Shown here piece by piece: positions 1 to 9,266 of a stretch of DNA of 64,000 bases. The DNA is taken from contig NZ_JODC01000009.1 of assembly GCF_000720765.1 (NCBI RefSeq), positions 186,001 to 250,000 on the forward strand. The letters run 5' to 3'. The number at the start of each line of letters is the position of its first letter. Within the stretch, counting starts at the first letter, position 1. A program made the translations under genes and the position numbers. The stretch is from Streptomyces sp. NRRL S-646 (GTDB lineage Bacteria > Actinomycetota > Actinomycetes > Streptomycetales > Streptomycetaceae). Below the pieces are notes generated by a model that saw only the letters and a list, made by a program, of their open reading frames with translations, made no database searches and had not been told where the DNA came from.

Positions 1-1347
1 CAGGCAGCCGCCGCGCAGAACGGCACGGGCCAGGTCGCGCCGGCCGCCGCCGCTCAGCCGCTTCCCGCCGCGCCCGTGGAGGCGGCCCCCGGTCAGTCCA
101 CCCCCGCCCCCGGCACCCCGCTCCCCCCGGAAGCTCCCGCGGCACCGGCACGTCCCGCCCAGCCCCTCCCCGCCGAAGCAGCCGCCGCGCCCGCCGCACC
201 GGCCGCCCCCGTCGACCCGAACTCCACGCAGAGCCAGGCGATCAGCGTCCGGACCCTGGGCCAGGGGGTGCCGTTCACGCGGCAGGCCGCGCAGGTGCAG
301 CAGCCGTCATCCACGCCTGCGCCGCACAACCCGAGCGGTTCCGGCCGCCGTCGCAAGCTGGGTACGCGGACCGAGCCCACCGCCGCGGCCCCGGAGCAGG
401 CGGCCCGTCCGCACCCGGCGGCCGAACAGACGCCCGTACCGGCGCAGCCCCAGCCATCGATGGCCGGGCAGTCGCGGCTGGCGCAGATGACCGAGGGCAG
501 CGGGCGGTCCTACGCCATAGGGGCGCCGGACGAGAACGCGGCCGAGGGACCGGAGCCGCTGGACGGTCCCGGCGGGGCCGTGGAGATCGCGGACACCCCG
601 CGCCCGGTGCCGATGGACGACGAGCTGCCGCCGGAGCCGTTGGACAACCCGCGGCGGCTGCTGGTGTGGCCCGCGCCGGACGTGACGACGCAGCAGGCGC
701 TGAGCGACCGCGGCTACCGGCCGGTGATCGTGCAGTCGCGCGAGGAGGTCGACGCGCAGATCGCCGCCTTCCCCGCCGCGCTGTTCGTGGACCCGCTGAC
801 CGGGCCGATCACGCGGACCGCGCTGCAGTCGCTGCGGCAGGCGGCGGTGGCGTCCGAGGTGCCGATCATGGTGACCGCGGGGCTCGGGCAGGCGACCCGC
901 GAGGCGGCGTACGGCGCCGACCCCGCCGTACTCCTGAAGGCGCTCGCGCCGCGGGACAGTGAGCAGCATCCGCCGCGGGTGCTGCTGATCGAGGAGCATG
1001 CGGAGATCGCGCTGGCGCTGACCGCGACGCTGGAGCGGCGCGGGATGCAGGTGGCGCGGGCCGCGAGCGATGCGGACGCGGTGACGCTGGCGGGGCAGCT
1101 CAGGCCCAACCTGGTGGTGATGGACCTGATGCAGGTGCACCGGCGCCAGGCCGGGATCATCGACTGGCTGCGGGCGAACGGGCAGCTCAACCGCACCCCG
1201 CTCGTCGTCTACACCGCCGCCGTCGACCAGGCCGACCTGCCGCGGCTGGCCTCCGGCGAGACCGTCCTGTTCCTCGCCGAGCGGTCCACCAGCGGCGAGG
1301 TGCAGAGCAGGATCGTCGATCTGCTGTCGCGGATCGGGACCAACTAG
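1..1347 (+). CDS. Signalling protein with C-terminal receiver-like domains (5' partial)
   Basis: The frame is open from the first base, so this is the C-terminal part of a larger protein. The visible part starts with about 200 residues rich in Ala, Pro and Gln, ending in an acidic stretch. Two alpha/beta domains follow. The first (from 'RRLLVWPAP') looks like a pseudo-receiver. The second (from 'PPRVLLIEEHAEI') resembles a response-regulator receiver: it has EE in place of the acidic pair, keeps a phospho-acceptor-like Asp in 'VVMDL', and has a Thr in 'VVYTA', but no clear conserved Lys. By position it should be the tail of the sensor-kinase-like gene next to the SCO4008-type regulator in S. 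coelicolor (synteny from memory). The kinase part is outside the window, so the overall function is inferred. Confidence 0.75.
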   Translation, partial: QAAAAQNGTGQVAPAAAAQPLPAAPVEAAPGQSTPAPGTPLPPEAPAAPARPAQPLPAEAAAAPAAPAAPVDPNSTQSQAISVRTLGQGVPFTRQAAQVQQPSSTPAPHNPSGSGRRRKLGTRTEPTAAAPEQAARPHPAAEQTPVPAQPQPSMAGQSRLAQMTEGSGRSYAIGAPDENAAEGPEPLDGPGGAVEIADTPRPVPMDDELPPEPLDNPRRLLVWPAPDVTTQQALSDRGYRPVIVQSREEVDAQIAAFPAALFVDPLTGPITRTALQSLRQAAVASEVPIMVTAGLGQATREAAYGADPAVLLKALAPRDSEQHPPRVLLIEEHAEIALALTATLERRGMQVARAASDADAVTLAGQLRPNLVVMDLMQVHRRQAGIIDWLRANGQLNRTPLVVYTAAVDQADLPRLASGETVLFLAERSTSGEVQSRIVDLLSRIGTN

Positions 1348-1360
1348 CCCTCGGGAAGGG

Positions 1361-1939
1361 TTACTTCGCGACGAGCCTGCGTGCCGCCTCCTTGATCGAG
1401 GTGCGCAGGCGGTCGCGGTCGGTGTCGTCGGTGCCCGCGAGGATGCGGCGCATCTGCGGGACGACGACGGCCCAGTTGGCCAGCGCGGTCAGCAGGAGGA
1501 GCAGGTCGCGGGGCGGAATGGCGTCGGTGATGACGCCGCGGGCCTGGCCGTCCTGCAGAGTCGCCACCTTGCGGCGGTAGTGCTCCTGGCGCTCGGCCTC
1601 GTCCGGCAGGTCGGTGGTGCCGTACTCCAGGCCCTCCCAGAACAGCAGGCGCAGTACTTCGGGGTGGGTCTCGTGGTAGTCCATCAGGCGGTCGATCCAG
1701 CCCTCGATGTCGTCCGGGTCGACGGGGACGGCCGCGGCCAGGTCGAGCATGACCTTCTCCAGGACCTTGGTGAACAGCTCCGCCTTGTTGCCGAAGTAGG
1801 CGTAGATCAGCTGCTTGTTGGCCTTGGCCGCGGCGGCGATGCGGTCGATGCGGGCGCCCGCGATGCCGTGGGCGGCGAACTCGGCGACCGCCGCCTCGAA
1901 GATCCGGGCCCTGGTGGCCTCGGGGTCTCTGACTGCCAT
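1361..1939 (-). CDS. TetR-family repressor (SCO4008-like)
   Basis: 192 residues starting 'MAVRDPEATRARIFEAAVAEFAAHG', a typical TetR helix-turn-helix beginning, with 'KANKQLIYAYFGNKAELF' as the recognition region. The C-terminal half is the ligand/dimerisation domain. An upstream in-frame ATG at 2008 would run through the operator at 1971-1984, so ATG 1939 is preferred. The gene is divergent from an MFS exporter. In S. coelicolor the equivalent pair is SCO4008/SCO4007, where SCO4008 is a multidrug-binding repressor of the exporter; assignment by synteny and sequence is an inference. It probably represses both genes through the two palindromes in the shared region. Confidence 0.92.
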   Translation of the reverse strand: MAVRDPEATRARIFEAAVAEFAAHGIAGARIDRIAAAAKANKQLIYAYFGNKAELFTKVLEKVMLDLAAAVPVDPDDIEGWIDRLMDYHETHPEVLRLLFWEGLEYGTTDLPDEAERQEHYRRKVATLQDGQARGVITDAIPPRDLLLLLTALANWAVVVPQMRRILAGTDDTDRDRLRTSIKEAARRLVAK

Positions 1940-1970
1940 GGGGGCAGGGTACCGCTCCGGCTCCGGTAAC

Positions 1971-1984
1971 CAACTATTTAGTTG
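1971..1984. promoter_or_regulatory. Palindromic operator, TetR side
   Basis: CAACTATTTAGTTG is a perfect 14-bp inverted repeat 32 bp upstream of the TetR start. Its half-site CAACTA/TAGTTG recurs in imperfect form at 2022-2039. Likely binding site of the divergent TetR repressor; binding itself is inferred. Confidence 0.7.
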
Positions 1985-1987
1985 ACA

Positions 1988-2014
1988 GGGAATCCGCGTG
2001 TGGTGCACGGTGTT
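1988..2014 (+). promoter_or_regulatory. SigR-like promoter for the MFS gene (candidate)
   Basis: GGGAAT (1988-1993), an 18-nt spacer and GTT (2012-2014) match the published SigR promoter pattern (GGAAT-N18-GTT). The start point would fall at about 2021, at the edge of the second operator, giving a simple repression layout. Such a match can occur by chance in 64 kb, so this is a candidate only. Confidence 0.35.
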
Positions 2015-2021
2015 CCCATTC

Positions 2022-2039
2022 CAACCAACCAGTTAGTTG
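2022..2039. promoter_or_regulatory. Imperfect palindromic operator, MFS side
   Basis: CAACCAACCAGTTAGTTG is an 18-bp inverted repeat symmetric at 14 of 18 positions. It carries the same TAGTTG half-site as the perfect palindrome at 1971. It lies 51 bp upstream of the MFS start codon, where a bound TetR dimer would block transcription. Confidence 0.65.
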
Positions 2040-2090
2040 TTAGAGCTGGCTCGAGGGAACCCGAAGGAAGTCGAAGGAGTCCGTCCGCTC

Positions 2091-3287
2091 ATGCCGTCCA
2101 CCACCGAAGCCCAGCCGGTCCGGACCGCCGCCCCGGCGCCGGCAGGCGCATCCCGCCTGCTCCTGCCCCTCATCGCCCTGTGCACCGCCGTCACGGCCGC
2201 CAACATCTACCTCGCGGCGCCCCTGCTCCCCCTCATCGCCCACGATTTCGGCTCGACCCCCTCGGCGGTCGCCTGGATCGCCTCGGTCGCGCAGTTCGGC
2301 TACGCGGCCGGCCTGCTCTTCTTCGCCCCGCTCGGCGACAGCGTGAACCGGCGCCGGCTGGTCGCCGTCCTGTCCCTGGTCACCGCCGCCGCCCTGGTCG
2401 TGGGCGCCACGGCCGCCGGGACGACCGCGCTCGCGGCCGCCGTGCTGGTCGCGTCCGCGGCCACGGTGGTCCCCCAGCTCCTCGTCCCCCTGGTCGCCGC
2501 CCGCGCCCCCGCCGACCGCCGCGCCCGTCATGTCGCTGCCGTCATCTCCGGCCTGTTCGCCGGCATCGTGGCCGCTCGCGTGCTCGGCGGCCTGGTCGGC
2601 CAGGCCTTCGGCTGGCGCACGGCCTTCGTCGGCGCGGCTGCACTGACCGCCGTACTGGGTCTCACGACCGCGCTCGTCCTCCCCGCGGAGAGGCCCCGCC
2701 GCCAGGGTTCGATCTTCGCGGGCCTCGCCGCCATGCCGTCCGTCGTGCGCCACTCGCCGGACCTGTGGCGCGCGTGCGTACGCCAGGCGGGGATGTACGG
2801 CGCCTGGAGCGCCCTGTGGACCTCGCTCGCCCTGCTGCTGACCGGCGGGTCCTACGGCCTGTCCACCGCGACCGCCGGTCTGTTCGGCCTCTTCGGGCTG
2901 ACGGCGAGCGCGGTGGCGCCCCTGGCCGGCGGAATGGTCGACCGCTTCGGCGCCGCCAAGGTCGTACGGTCCGCGTATCTGCTCGCCGCCGTGTCCGTAC
3001 CGCTCTTCTGGCTGGGCGGCCACATGATGGCCGCCCTCTTCGTGGCCGCGATCGCCGTCCACGCGGCCCTCGTCGCCTCCCACGTCGCCAACCAGACCCT
3101 CGCCCTCACCACGACCTCGACCCCGGCCACCGCCAACAGCGCCTACGTCGTCGCAGGCTTCGCCGGCGGCGCCGCCGCCTCGGCCCTGGCCGGCCTGGCC
3201 TTCGGCCACTGGGGCTGGGGCGGAGTGTGCGCGGTGGCGGGGCTGTGGCTGGTGCTGGGTTGGGGGGCTACCGCCGTACGGCGCTGA
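2091..3287 (+). CDS. MFS drug exporter (SCO4007-like)
   Basis: 398 residues, starting 'MPSTTEAQPVRT' at an ATG preceded by GAAGGAG (2073-2079). About twelve hydrophobic segments follow from residue ~23, with the MFS motif A-like loop 'PLGDSVNRRRLVAV' between helices 2 and 3. The fold is that of the drug:H+ antiporter branch, so it probably exports a toxic small molecule from the cytoplasm. The gene is divergent from the TetR repressor and is presumably induced when that repressor binds its ligand. An upstream in-frame start at 2037 is possible but lies on the operator. Confidence 0.9.
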   Translation: MPSTTEAQPVRTAAPAPAGASRLLLPLIALCTAVTAANIYLAAPLLPLIAHDFGSTPSAVAWIASVAQFGYAAGLLFFAPLGDSVNRRRLVAVLSLVTAAALVVGATAAGTTALAAAVLVASAATVVPQLLVPLVAARAPADRRARHVAAVISGLFAGIVAARVLGGLVGQAFGWRTAFVGAAALTAVLGLTTALVLPAERPRRQGSIFAGLAAMPSVVRHSPDLWRACVRQAGMYGAWSALWTSLALLLTGGSYGLSTATAGLFGLFGLTASAVAPLAGGMVDRFGAAKVVRSAYLLAAVSVPLFWLGGHMMAALFVAAIAVHAALVASHVANQTLALTTTSTPATANSAYVVAGFAGGAAASALAGLAFGHWGWGGVCAVAGLWLVLGWGATAVRR

Positions 3288-3676
3288 AGGCCGCCGTGCG
3301 GCGTGAAGACGACCGTGCGGCGCGCCCGTCGGGGTTGTGCGGCGGGTCGAGATCATCCGGTGACGCCGGACCGGGCGGCGGTGCGGGGACCGGGCGGCCG
3401 TGCGGAGACCCGGCGGCCGTGCGGAGACCGGGCGACAGCCTCGGCCCCCGTACGACGACTAGAGCCGCCGCACGACGGCGAACACCGCCGCGTGCGGCGG
3501 GGCCGAGATCGTACGGCTGGCCGAGGCGGCGCTCCGGGCCGAGGCGGTACGGCGGTTTCGGGCCCGTACGGGCAGCCCCGGCCCCCGCTACGGCGATGAA
3601 CGGCGAACGCGGCGGCGGCGTACGGCGGGGCGTCGAGGCCGCTGTACGGCGGTGTCTGCGGCCTCGGGGCCGTCTC
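3288..3676. other. Intergenic GC-rich degenerate repeats, no gene
   Basis: 389 bp between convergent genes. It is built of short irregular repeats of words such as 'ccgtgcggagacc', 'gtacggcg' and 'gtgcggcg', with no ribosome-site/start pair that makes a convincing protein. The frames open across it lack family resemblance. It may contain termination structures for both flanking genes, but no single strong hairpin with a T-run is visible. Confidence 0.5.
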
Positions 3677-5332
<1,656 letters not shown>

Positions 5333-5390
5333 GGTGTCCTCCCGGGGCGACATTGCCTACGCGGCGGTAAGATCTGCGCTGATTCTGCTC

Positions 5391-5408
5391 ACATACCGCT
5401 CGGTATGT
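5391..5408. promoter_or_regulatory. 18-bp palindrome upstream of acyl-CoA ligase
   Basis: ACATACCGCTCGGTATGT has perfect 8-bp arms around a 2-nt centre. The form (A/G-CATACCG repeated inversely) is typical of operators for TetR-type fatty-acid or aromatic-acid regulators. It lies 59 bp upstream of the ligase GTG start. The regulator is not encoded next to it and remains unidentified. Confidence 0.65.
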
Positions 5409-5490
5409 CACTAGGTGTCGATGAACGATCCCGTCACGTCGGCCCCCAATAGCCACCAGGTCGGCCCTCCACGGGCACCAGGTAGCCGCA

Positions 5491-6048
5491 TTACCGCACA
5501 AGCCCCAGCTCAGGATCCTCACGCAACTTGCCCAGTGCACGTGACACGGCCGACTTCACCGTCCCCACGGACACGCCGAGCACCTCGGCCGTCTGCACCT
5601 CGCTGAGGTCCTCGTAGTACCTGAGGACGACCATCGCCCGCTGCCGGGCGGGCAGCTTCTTGATCGCCCGCCACATCGCGTCGTGCAGTGCCTGCTGCTC
5701 GGCCGGGTCGTTCCCGCCGGGCACGGGGTCCGGCTCGGGCAGCTCCTCGCACACGAACTCGTCGACCCTGCGCTTGCGCCACTGCGACGTGCGCGTGTTC
5801 AGCAGCGCCCGGCGCACATAGCCGTCGAGCGCACGGTGGTCCTCGATCCGCTCCCAGGCGACATACGTCTTGGTGAGCGCGGTCTGCAGCAGGTCCTCCG
5901 CGTCGCTCGGGTTCGCGGTCAGCGACCGGGCGGTACGCAGCAGCACCGGCTGCCGGGCCCTCACGTACGACGCGAACGACGGATACGGGAGGGTCAGCGC
6001 CGCCGGTTCGGCAGCAGTCGAAGCGCTGGTGCAGACGGGTGTGGTCAT
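5491..6048 (-). CDS. SigE-family ECF RNA polymerase sigma factor
   Basis: 185 residues. Region 2 is 'ARSLTANPSDAEDLLQTALTKTYVAWERI', shown here in two parts ('NPSDAEDLLQTALTKTYV' is the core); region 4 is 'LPARQRAMVVLRYYEDL' followed by the HTH 'TAEVLGVSVGTVKSAVSRAL'. This is the actinobacterial SigE-like (strep-type) subgroup. No anti-sigma factor gene is adjacent, so control is not evident. A 9-bp hairpin (6060-6084) that contains the best purine-rich sequence lies just upstream of the ATG. Its targets cannot be read from the window. Confidence 0.92.
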   Translation of the reverse strand: MTTPVCTSASTAAEPAALTLPYPSFASYVRARQPVLLRTARSLTANPSDAEDLLQTALTKTYVAWERIEDHRALDGYVRRALLNTRTSQWRKRRVDEFVCEELPEPDPVPGGNDPAEQQALHDAMWRAIKKLPARQRAMVVLRYYEDLSEVQTAEVLGVSVGTVKSAVSRALGKLREDPELGLVR

Positions 6049-6059
6049 GGATCCACGCT

Positions 6060-6084
6060 ATGAGCGGGGGCACCTCCCGCTCAT
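6060..6084. repeat. Small palindrome ahead of ECF sigma gene
   Basis: ATGAGCGGG and CCCGCTCAT form perfect 9-bp arms around the 7-nt loop GGCACCT. It lies 12 bp upstream of the sigma-factor start codon. On the minus strand it includes GGGAGGTG, so the RNA hairpin could mask a Shine-Dalgarno-like sequence. Similar G5/C5-type palindromes occur at 16497-16516 and 53485-53541. Confidence 0.55.
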
Positions 6085-6228
6085 CGGCCGCAGGTCCCGA
6101 AGCCGAGTCCGCCTCAGGTTGTAGGGGTGGAGGTAGCTGCACCTCCTGTAGGTGGACGAGCAGCCCTGGGGTACTGCGGGATGACCCCTGAGGGCCGCCC
6201 GTCCACCCGGGCCCCGGGACACGGCCGC

Positions 6229-7395
6229 TCAGCCGTCCGCGGTCAGGACCAGGCCGGATGTGGGCACGCCGGTTCCTGCGGTGACCAGGACCCGTCCCGC
6301 GCCCGGAATTCGGTTCACGGCGGTCCCGCGCAGCTGCCGCACTCCCTCAGCTATCCCGTTCATCCCATGGAGGTAGGCCTCCCCGAGCTGCCCTCCGTGC
6401 GTATTGATCGGCAACGACTCCGCGGCCACGAAGTCCGCCGCCTCCCCCTTCCCGCAGAACCCGAACTCCTCCAGCTGCATCACCACGAAAGGCGTGAAGT
6501 GGTCGTACAGGATCGCCACGTCCATGTCGGCCGGCGTCAGACCGGAGGTGCGCCACACCTGCCGGGCGACCACGCCCATCTCCGGCAGGCCGGTCAGGTC
6601 GTCGCGGTAGAAGCTCGTCATCTGCTCCTGCGCACGGCCCGCACCCTGGGCCGCCGCCGCTATGACGGCGGGCGGATGGCGCAGATCGCGGGCCCGCTCC
6701 ACCGAGGTGACGACGATCGCCTGGCCACCGTCGGTCTCCTGGCAGCAGTCCAGGAGTCTGAGCGGTTCGACGATCCAGCGTGAGGCCGCGTGATCGGCGA
6801 GAGTGATCGGGCGGCCGTGGAAGTACGCCGCCGGGTTCGTCGCCGCGTACTTGCGGTCGACCACCGCCACCTGCCCGAACGCCTCCGGGGTCAGCCCGTA
6901 TGTGTGCAGGTACCGCTGCGCGGCCATCGCCACCCAGGACGCCGGGGTCAGCAGCCCGAACGGCAGTGACCAGCCGAGTGCCGCGCCCTCCGCCGACGGC
7001 TCGCGGTGCTGCACCCCGGAGCCGAAGCGGCGGCCCGACCTCTCGTTGAACGCGCGGTAGCAGACCACGACCTCGGCGATGCCCGTCGCCACCGCGAGCG
7101 CCGCCTGCTGGACGGTCGCGCAGGCCGCGCCGCCGCCGTAGTGGACGCGGGAGAAGAAGGACAGTTCGCCGATCCCGCAGGCCTGGGCCACGGTGATCTC
7201 CGGGCTGGTGTCCATCGTGAACGTGACCAGCCCGTCCACGTCCCCCGGTGTCAGACCGGCGTCGTCCAGCGCGGCCCGCACCGCCTCCACGGCCAGCCGC
7301 AGTTCGCTGCGCCCCGAGTCCTTGGAGAACTCCGTGGCCCCGATGCCGGCGATCGCGGCCCGCCCGCCGAGGCCGTCCCGGGTGCGGACACTCAT
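6229..7395 (-). CDS. Thiolase-like aldolase / lipid-transfer protein (Ltp2-like)
   Basis: 388 residues with a thiolase-superfamily fold ('AAIAGIGATEFSKDSGRSE' at the N-terminus, 'INTHGGQLGEAYLHGMNG' near the C-terminus). It falls in the 'SCP-x/lipid-transfer' group rather than among ketothiolases. Mycobacterial Ltp2 in this group is a retro-aldolase cleaving steroid side-chain intermediates and works only with a DUF35 partner. Here the DUF35 protein is encoded two genes upstream, and all three genes overlap by 4 bp (ATGA), implying one transcript and coupled translation. The substrate is inferred from this arrangement; another branched acyl-CoA is possible. Confidence 0.85.
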   Translation of the reverse strand: MSVRTRDGLGGRAAIAGIGATEFSKDSGRSELRLAVEAVRAALDDAGLTPGDVDGLVTFTMDTSPEITVAQACGIGELSFFSRVHYGGGAACATVQQAALAVATGIAEVVVCYRAFNERSGRRFGSGVQHREPSAEGAALGWSLPFGLLTPASWVAMAAQRYLHTYGLTPEAFGQVAVVDRKYAATNPAAYFHGRPITLADHAASRWIVEPLRLLDCCQETDGGQAIVVTSVERARDLRHPPAVIAAAAQGAGRAQEQMTSFYRDDLTGLPEMGVVARQVWRTSGLTPADMDVAILYDHFTPFVVMQLEEFGFCGKGEAADFVAAESLPINTHGGQLGEAYLHGMNGIAEGVRQLRGTAVNRIPGAGRVLVTAGTGVPTSGLVLTADG

Positions 7396-7808
7396 CCGGC
7401 ACCTCCGGGGCCTTCCGCGGGGACGGTGACCGTCACCGTGGCCGTGACATGGCTGCCGATGCCGTTCGCCCCCACGACCCGGACCGTCGCCGTATCGCCG
7501 TCGACTTGCTCGACGACTTTCTCCACCGTGCCCGTCAACACCATCGTGTCTCCCGGGTAGTTGGGCGCACCCAGCCGTATGGCGACTTTGCGCAGCTCTG
7601 CCGTCGGGCCGAAGTGGTCGGTGATGTAGCGGCCGACCAGGCCGTTCGTCGTGAGGATGTTCATGAAGATGTCGGGGGAGCCCTTCTGCCGGGCCAACTC
7701 GGCGTCGTGGTGCACGTCCTGGTAGTCGCGGGAGGCGATGGCGCCGGCCACGATCAGGGTGCGGGTGATCGGGATCTCCAGCGGCGGCAGCTTCTCACCG
7801 GCCCTCAT
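7392..7808 (-). CDS. MaoC-type enoyl-CoA hydratase subunit (ChsH1-like)
   Basis: 138 residues with a single hot-dog MaoC domain. The segment 'SRDYQDVHHDAELARQKG' carries the hydratase Asp/His pair, and 'DIFMNILTTNGLVGRYITDHFG' is the hot-dog helix. It would hydrate a 2-enoyl-CoA. In mycobacteria a short MaoC protein like this pairs with a MaoC-DUF35 protein to make an active heteromeric hydratase. Here the partner is the immediately upstream gene, with an ATGA overlap at both ends. Confidence 0.87.
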   Translation of the reverse strand: MRAGEKLPPLEIPITRTLIVAGAIASRDYQDVHHDAELARQKGSPDIFMNILTTNGLVGRYITDHFGPTAELRKVAIRLGAPNYPGDTMVLTGTVEKVVEQVDGDTATVRVVGANGIGSHVTATVTVTVPAEGPGGAG

Positions 7809-8716
7809 ACGGCCTCCTCCTCCCGGGGGCGGAACACCGGCAGCACCAACTCCTCGTCGTACACCTGGAATTCGAGCCGCACGGGCATGCCGATGCGCAC
7901 CTTGTCGTACGGCACTCCGACCACGTCGCTGATCATCCGCACGCCCTCGGCGAGTTCAATGAGGGCGACCGCGTAGGGAGGGGAGAAGGCCGGGAAGGGC
8001 GGGTGGTGCATGACGACATACGAGTACACCGTGCCCTCGCCGCTCGCCTCGACCGTGTCCCAGTCCGGGCCGCCGCACTTGTTGCAGCCCGGAAGCCAGG
8101 GGAAGCGGAGGGTGGCGCAGTCGGTGCAGCGCTGGATGAGCAGTCGGTGGTGCTCGACTCCTTCCCAGAAGCCGGCGTTGTCGCGGTTGACGACCGGCCG
8201 CGGGCGCCGGGCGGGCTGCTCGGGCTTCCTCCGGCGTGCGGGGGCGTACTTGAGGATGCGGAAGCGGTGTGTGCCCACGAGAGCGCGGCCCGCCCGGACG
8301 TCCGTCCGCGTCGTGACGAAGTACCCCGTGCCCAGCTTCGTCGTCTTCCGCTCCGACACCGACTCGATCACTGTGTCGAAGGTGATCTCGTCCCCGGGGC
8401 GCAGTGGACGCACGTACTCCTGCTCGCAGTCGGTGGCGACGACGGAGGTGCAGCCCGCCTCGTCGAGCAGGGTGAGCAGTTCGTCGTAGTCCCCCGTGCG
8501 TCCCTCGTGGCCGGAGAGGCCACCCATGGTCCATGCCTGGAGCATGGTGGGTGGAGCTATGGCGTCGGGGCCCGCATAGGCCGGATTGGTGTCTCCCATG
8601 GCCTCGCACCAGTGCCGGATCATGGGCGTGTTGACGGGATCCCTGCCTCTGCCGGAAACGGCGGCGCGCCGCCCCTCGTAGGTCTTCAGCCGTGCCCCCA
8701 GCTCGTCCTCGCCCAT
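7805..8716 (-). CDS. MaoC/DUF35 (zinc-ribbon OB-fold) fusion, ChsH2-like
   Basis: 303 residues. The N-terminal half (to ~150) is a MaoC-like hot-dog domain of the FAS1-dehydratase type. The C-terminal half has a zinc ribbon 'CTDCATLRFPWLPGCNKCG' followed by an OB-fold ('EGTVYSYVVMHHPP'). This is the architecture of mycobacterial ChsH2, where the MaoC part joins ChsH1 and the DUF35 part docks onto the Ltp2 aldolase. First gene of the trio; an inverted repeat at 8812-8828 lies ~100 bp upstream. Acyl-CoA dehydrogenases that normally precede such genes are not present here. Confidence 0.87.
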   Translation of the reverse strand: MGEDELGARLKTYEGRRAAVSGRGRDPVNTPMIRHWCEAMGDTNPAYAGPDAIAPPTMLQAWTMGGLSGHEGRTGDYDELLTLLDEAGCTSVVATDCEQEYVRPLRPGDEITFDTVIESVSERKTTKLGTGYFVTTRTDVRAGRALVGTHRFRILKYAPARRRKPEQPARRPRPVVNRDNAGFWEGVEHHRLLIQRCTDCATLRFPWLPGCNKCGGPDWDTVEASGEGTVYSYVVMHHPPFPAFSPPYAVALIELAEGVRMISDVVGVPYDKVRIGMPVRLEFQVYDEELVLPVFRPREEEAV

Positions 8717-8811
8717 CGCCGCCCCCTCGTCGTCCCCTGCATCGCCCGTCGCACTGACACTTCTGGTACACCGCAGCCGCCGAGCGGGTTCCCGCGTTCA
8801 CCGCCAGAGTT

Positions 8812-8828
8812 TCTGACTGTCCGTCAGA
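8812..8828. promoter_or_regulatory. Inverted repeat upstream of ChsH2-like operon
   Basis: TCTGAC and GTCAGA flank a 5-nt centre (TGTCC). It sits about 100 bp upstream of the first gene of the MaoC/DUF35-MaoC-Ltp2 operon, in the only likely promoter region. Possible repressor site; no experimental match is known to me. Confidence 0.4.
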
Positions 8829-8864
8829 TAAAGTCCACTGTCAAGGTCGGCAACCCGGACGCGA

Positions 8865-8902
8865 AAACGCCTGCGCGGCGGCACCGAAGCACCGCCGCGC
8901 AG
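8865..8902 (-). terminator. Rho-independent terminator of nepA
   Basis: CTGCGCGGCGG (8871-8881) and CCGCCGCGCAG (8892-8902) form a perfect 11-bp stem with a 10-nt loop. Read on the minus strand the hairpin is followed by GCGTTTTC. It starts 53 bp after the nepA stop codon. Confidence 0.75.
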
Positions 8903-8954
8903 ACGCCCTTGCACCCCAGAACACACCCTGACCTCTCGGATCAGGGCAGTCGGC

Positions 8955-9266
8955 TCACCACAGTTCGGTGAAGTTGATGGCCACGTTCTTGTTCCCCTGG
9001 TTGACGGCCGTGAACGCGGAGCCCTTGACCTGGGCGGTGTTGCTCTGGTTCGAGGCGCCGGAGCCGACCGCGTTCTGCTGTGTGGTCGAGGAGTTGCCGT
9101 TGTTGTCGAACCCGACACCACTGCCGACGGCGCTTGCGACACCCGCGTTCGATCCGTTGTCCGCGATGGCGCCGTTGTCCGCCGTCGCGACGCCGGCGAA
9201 CAGTGCGGCTGCCAGCGGAAGGGCGGAGACGGCGGCGATGACGCGGGCGGTACGGATGCTTGCCAT
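8955..9266 (-). CDS. nepA: NepA-like secreted spore cell-wall protein
   Basis: 103 residues. A Sec signal peptide (residues 1-29, 'MASIRTARVIAAVSALPLAA' then an AxA-type end 'ATA') precedes a mature part rich in Asn, Gly and Ser, with chaplin/rodlin-like low complexity ('NNGNSSTTQQNAVGSGASNQ') and a conserved-looking end 'AINFTELW'. S. coelicolor NepA (SCO4002 by memory) has the same size, start and position; there it is made in the subapical stem under SigN and helps keep spores dormant. ATG 9266 follows GGAGGAAC with 4-nt spacing. Own promoter and terminator, monocistronic. Confidence 0.82.
   Translation of the reverse strand: MASIRTARVIAAVSALPLAAALFAGVATADNGAIADNGSNAGVASAVGSGVGFDNNGNSSTTQQNAVGSGASNQSNTAQVKGSAFTAVNQGNKNVAINFTELW

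Noticed and set aside
5530..5542. TGCACGTGACA as a parS site
   Set aside because: Shares only the central CACGTG; the flanking GTTT/AAAC needed for ParB is absent. CACGTG cores at 40160 and 52496 fail for the same reason.
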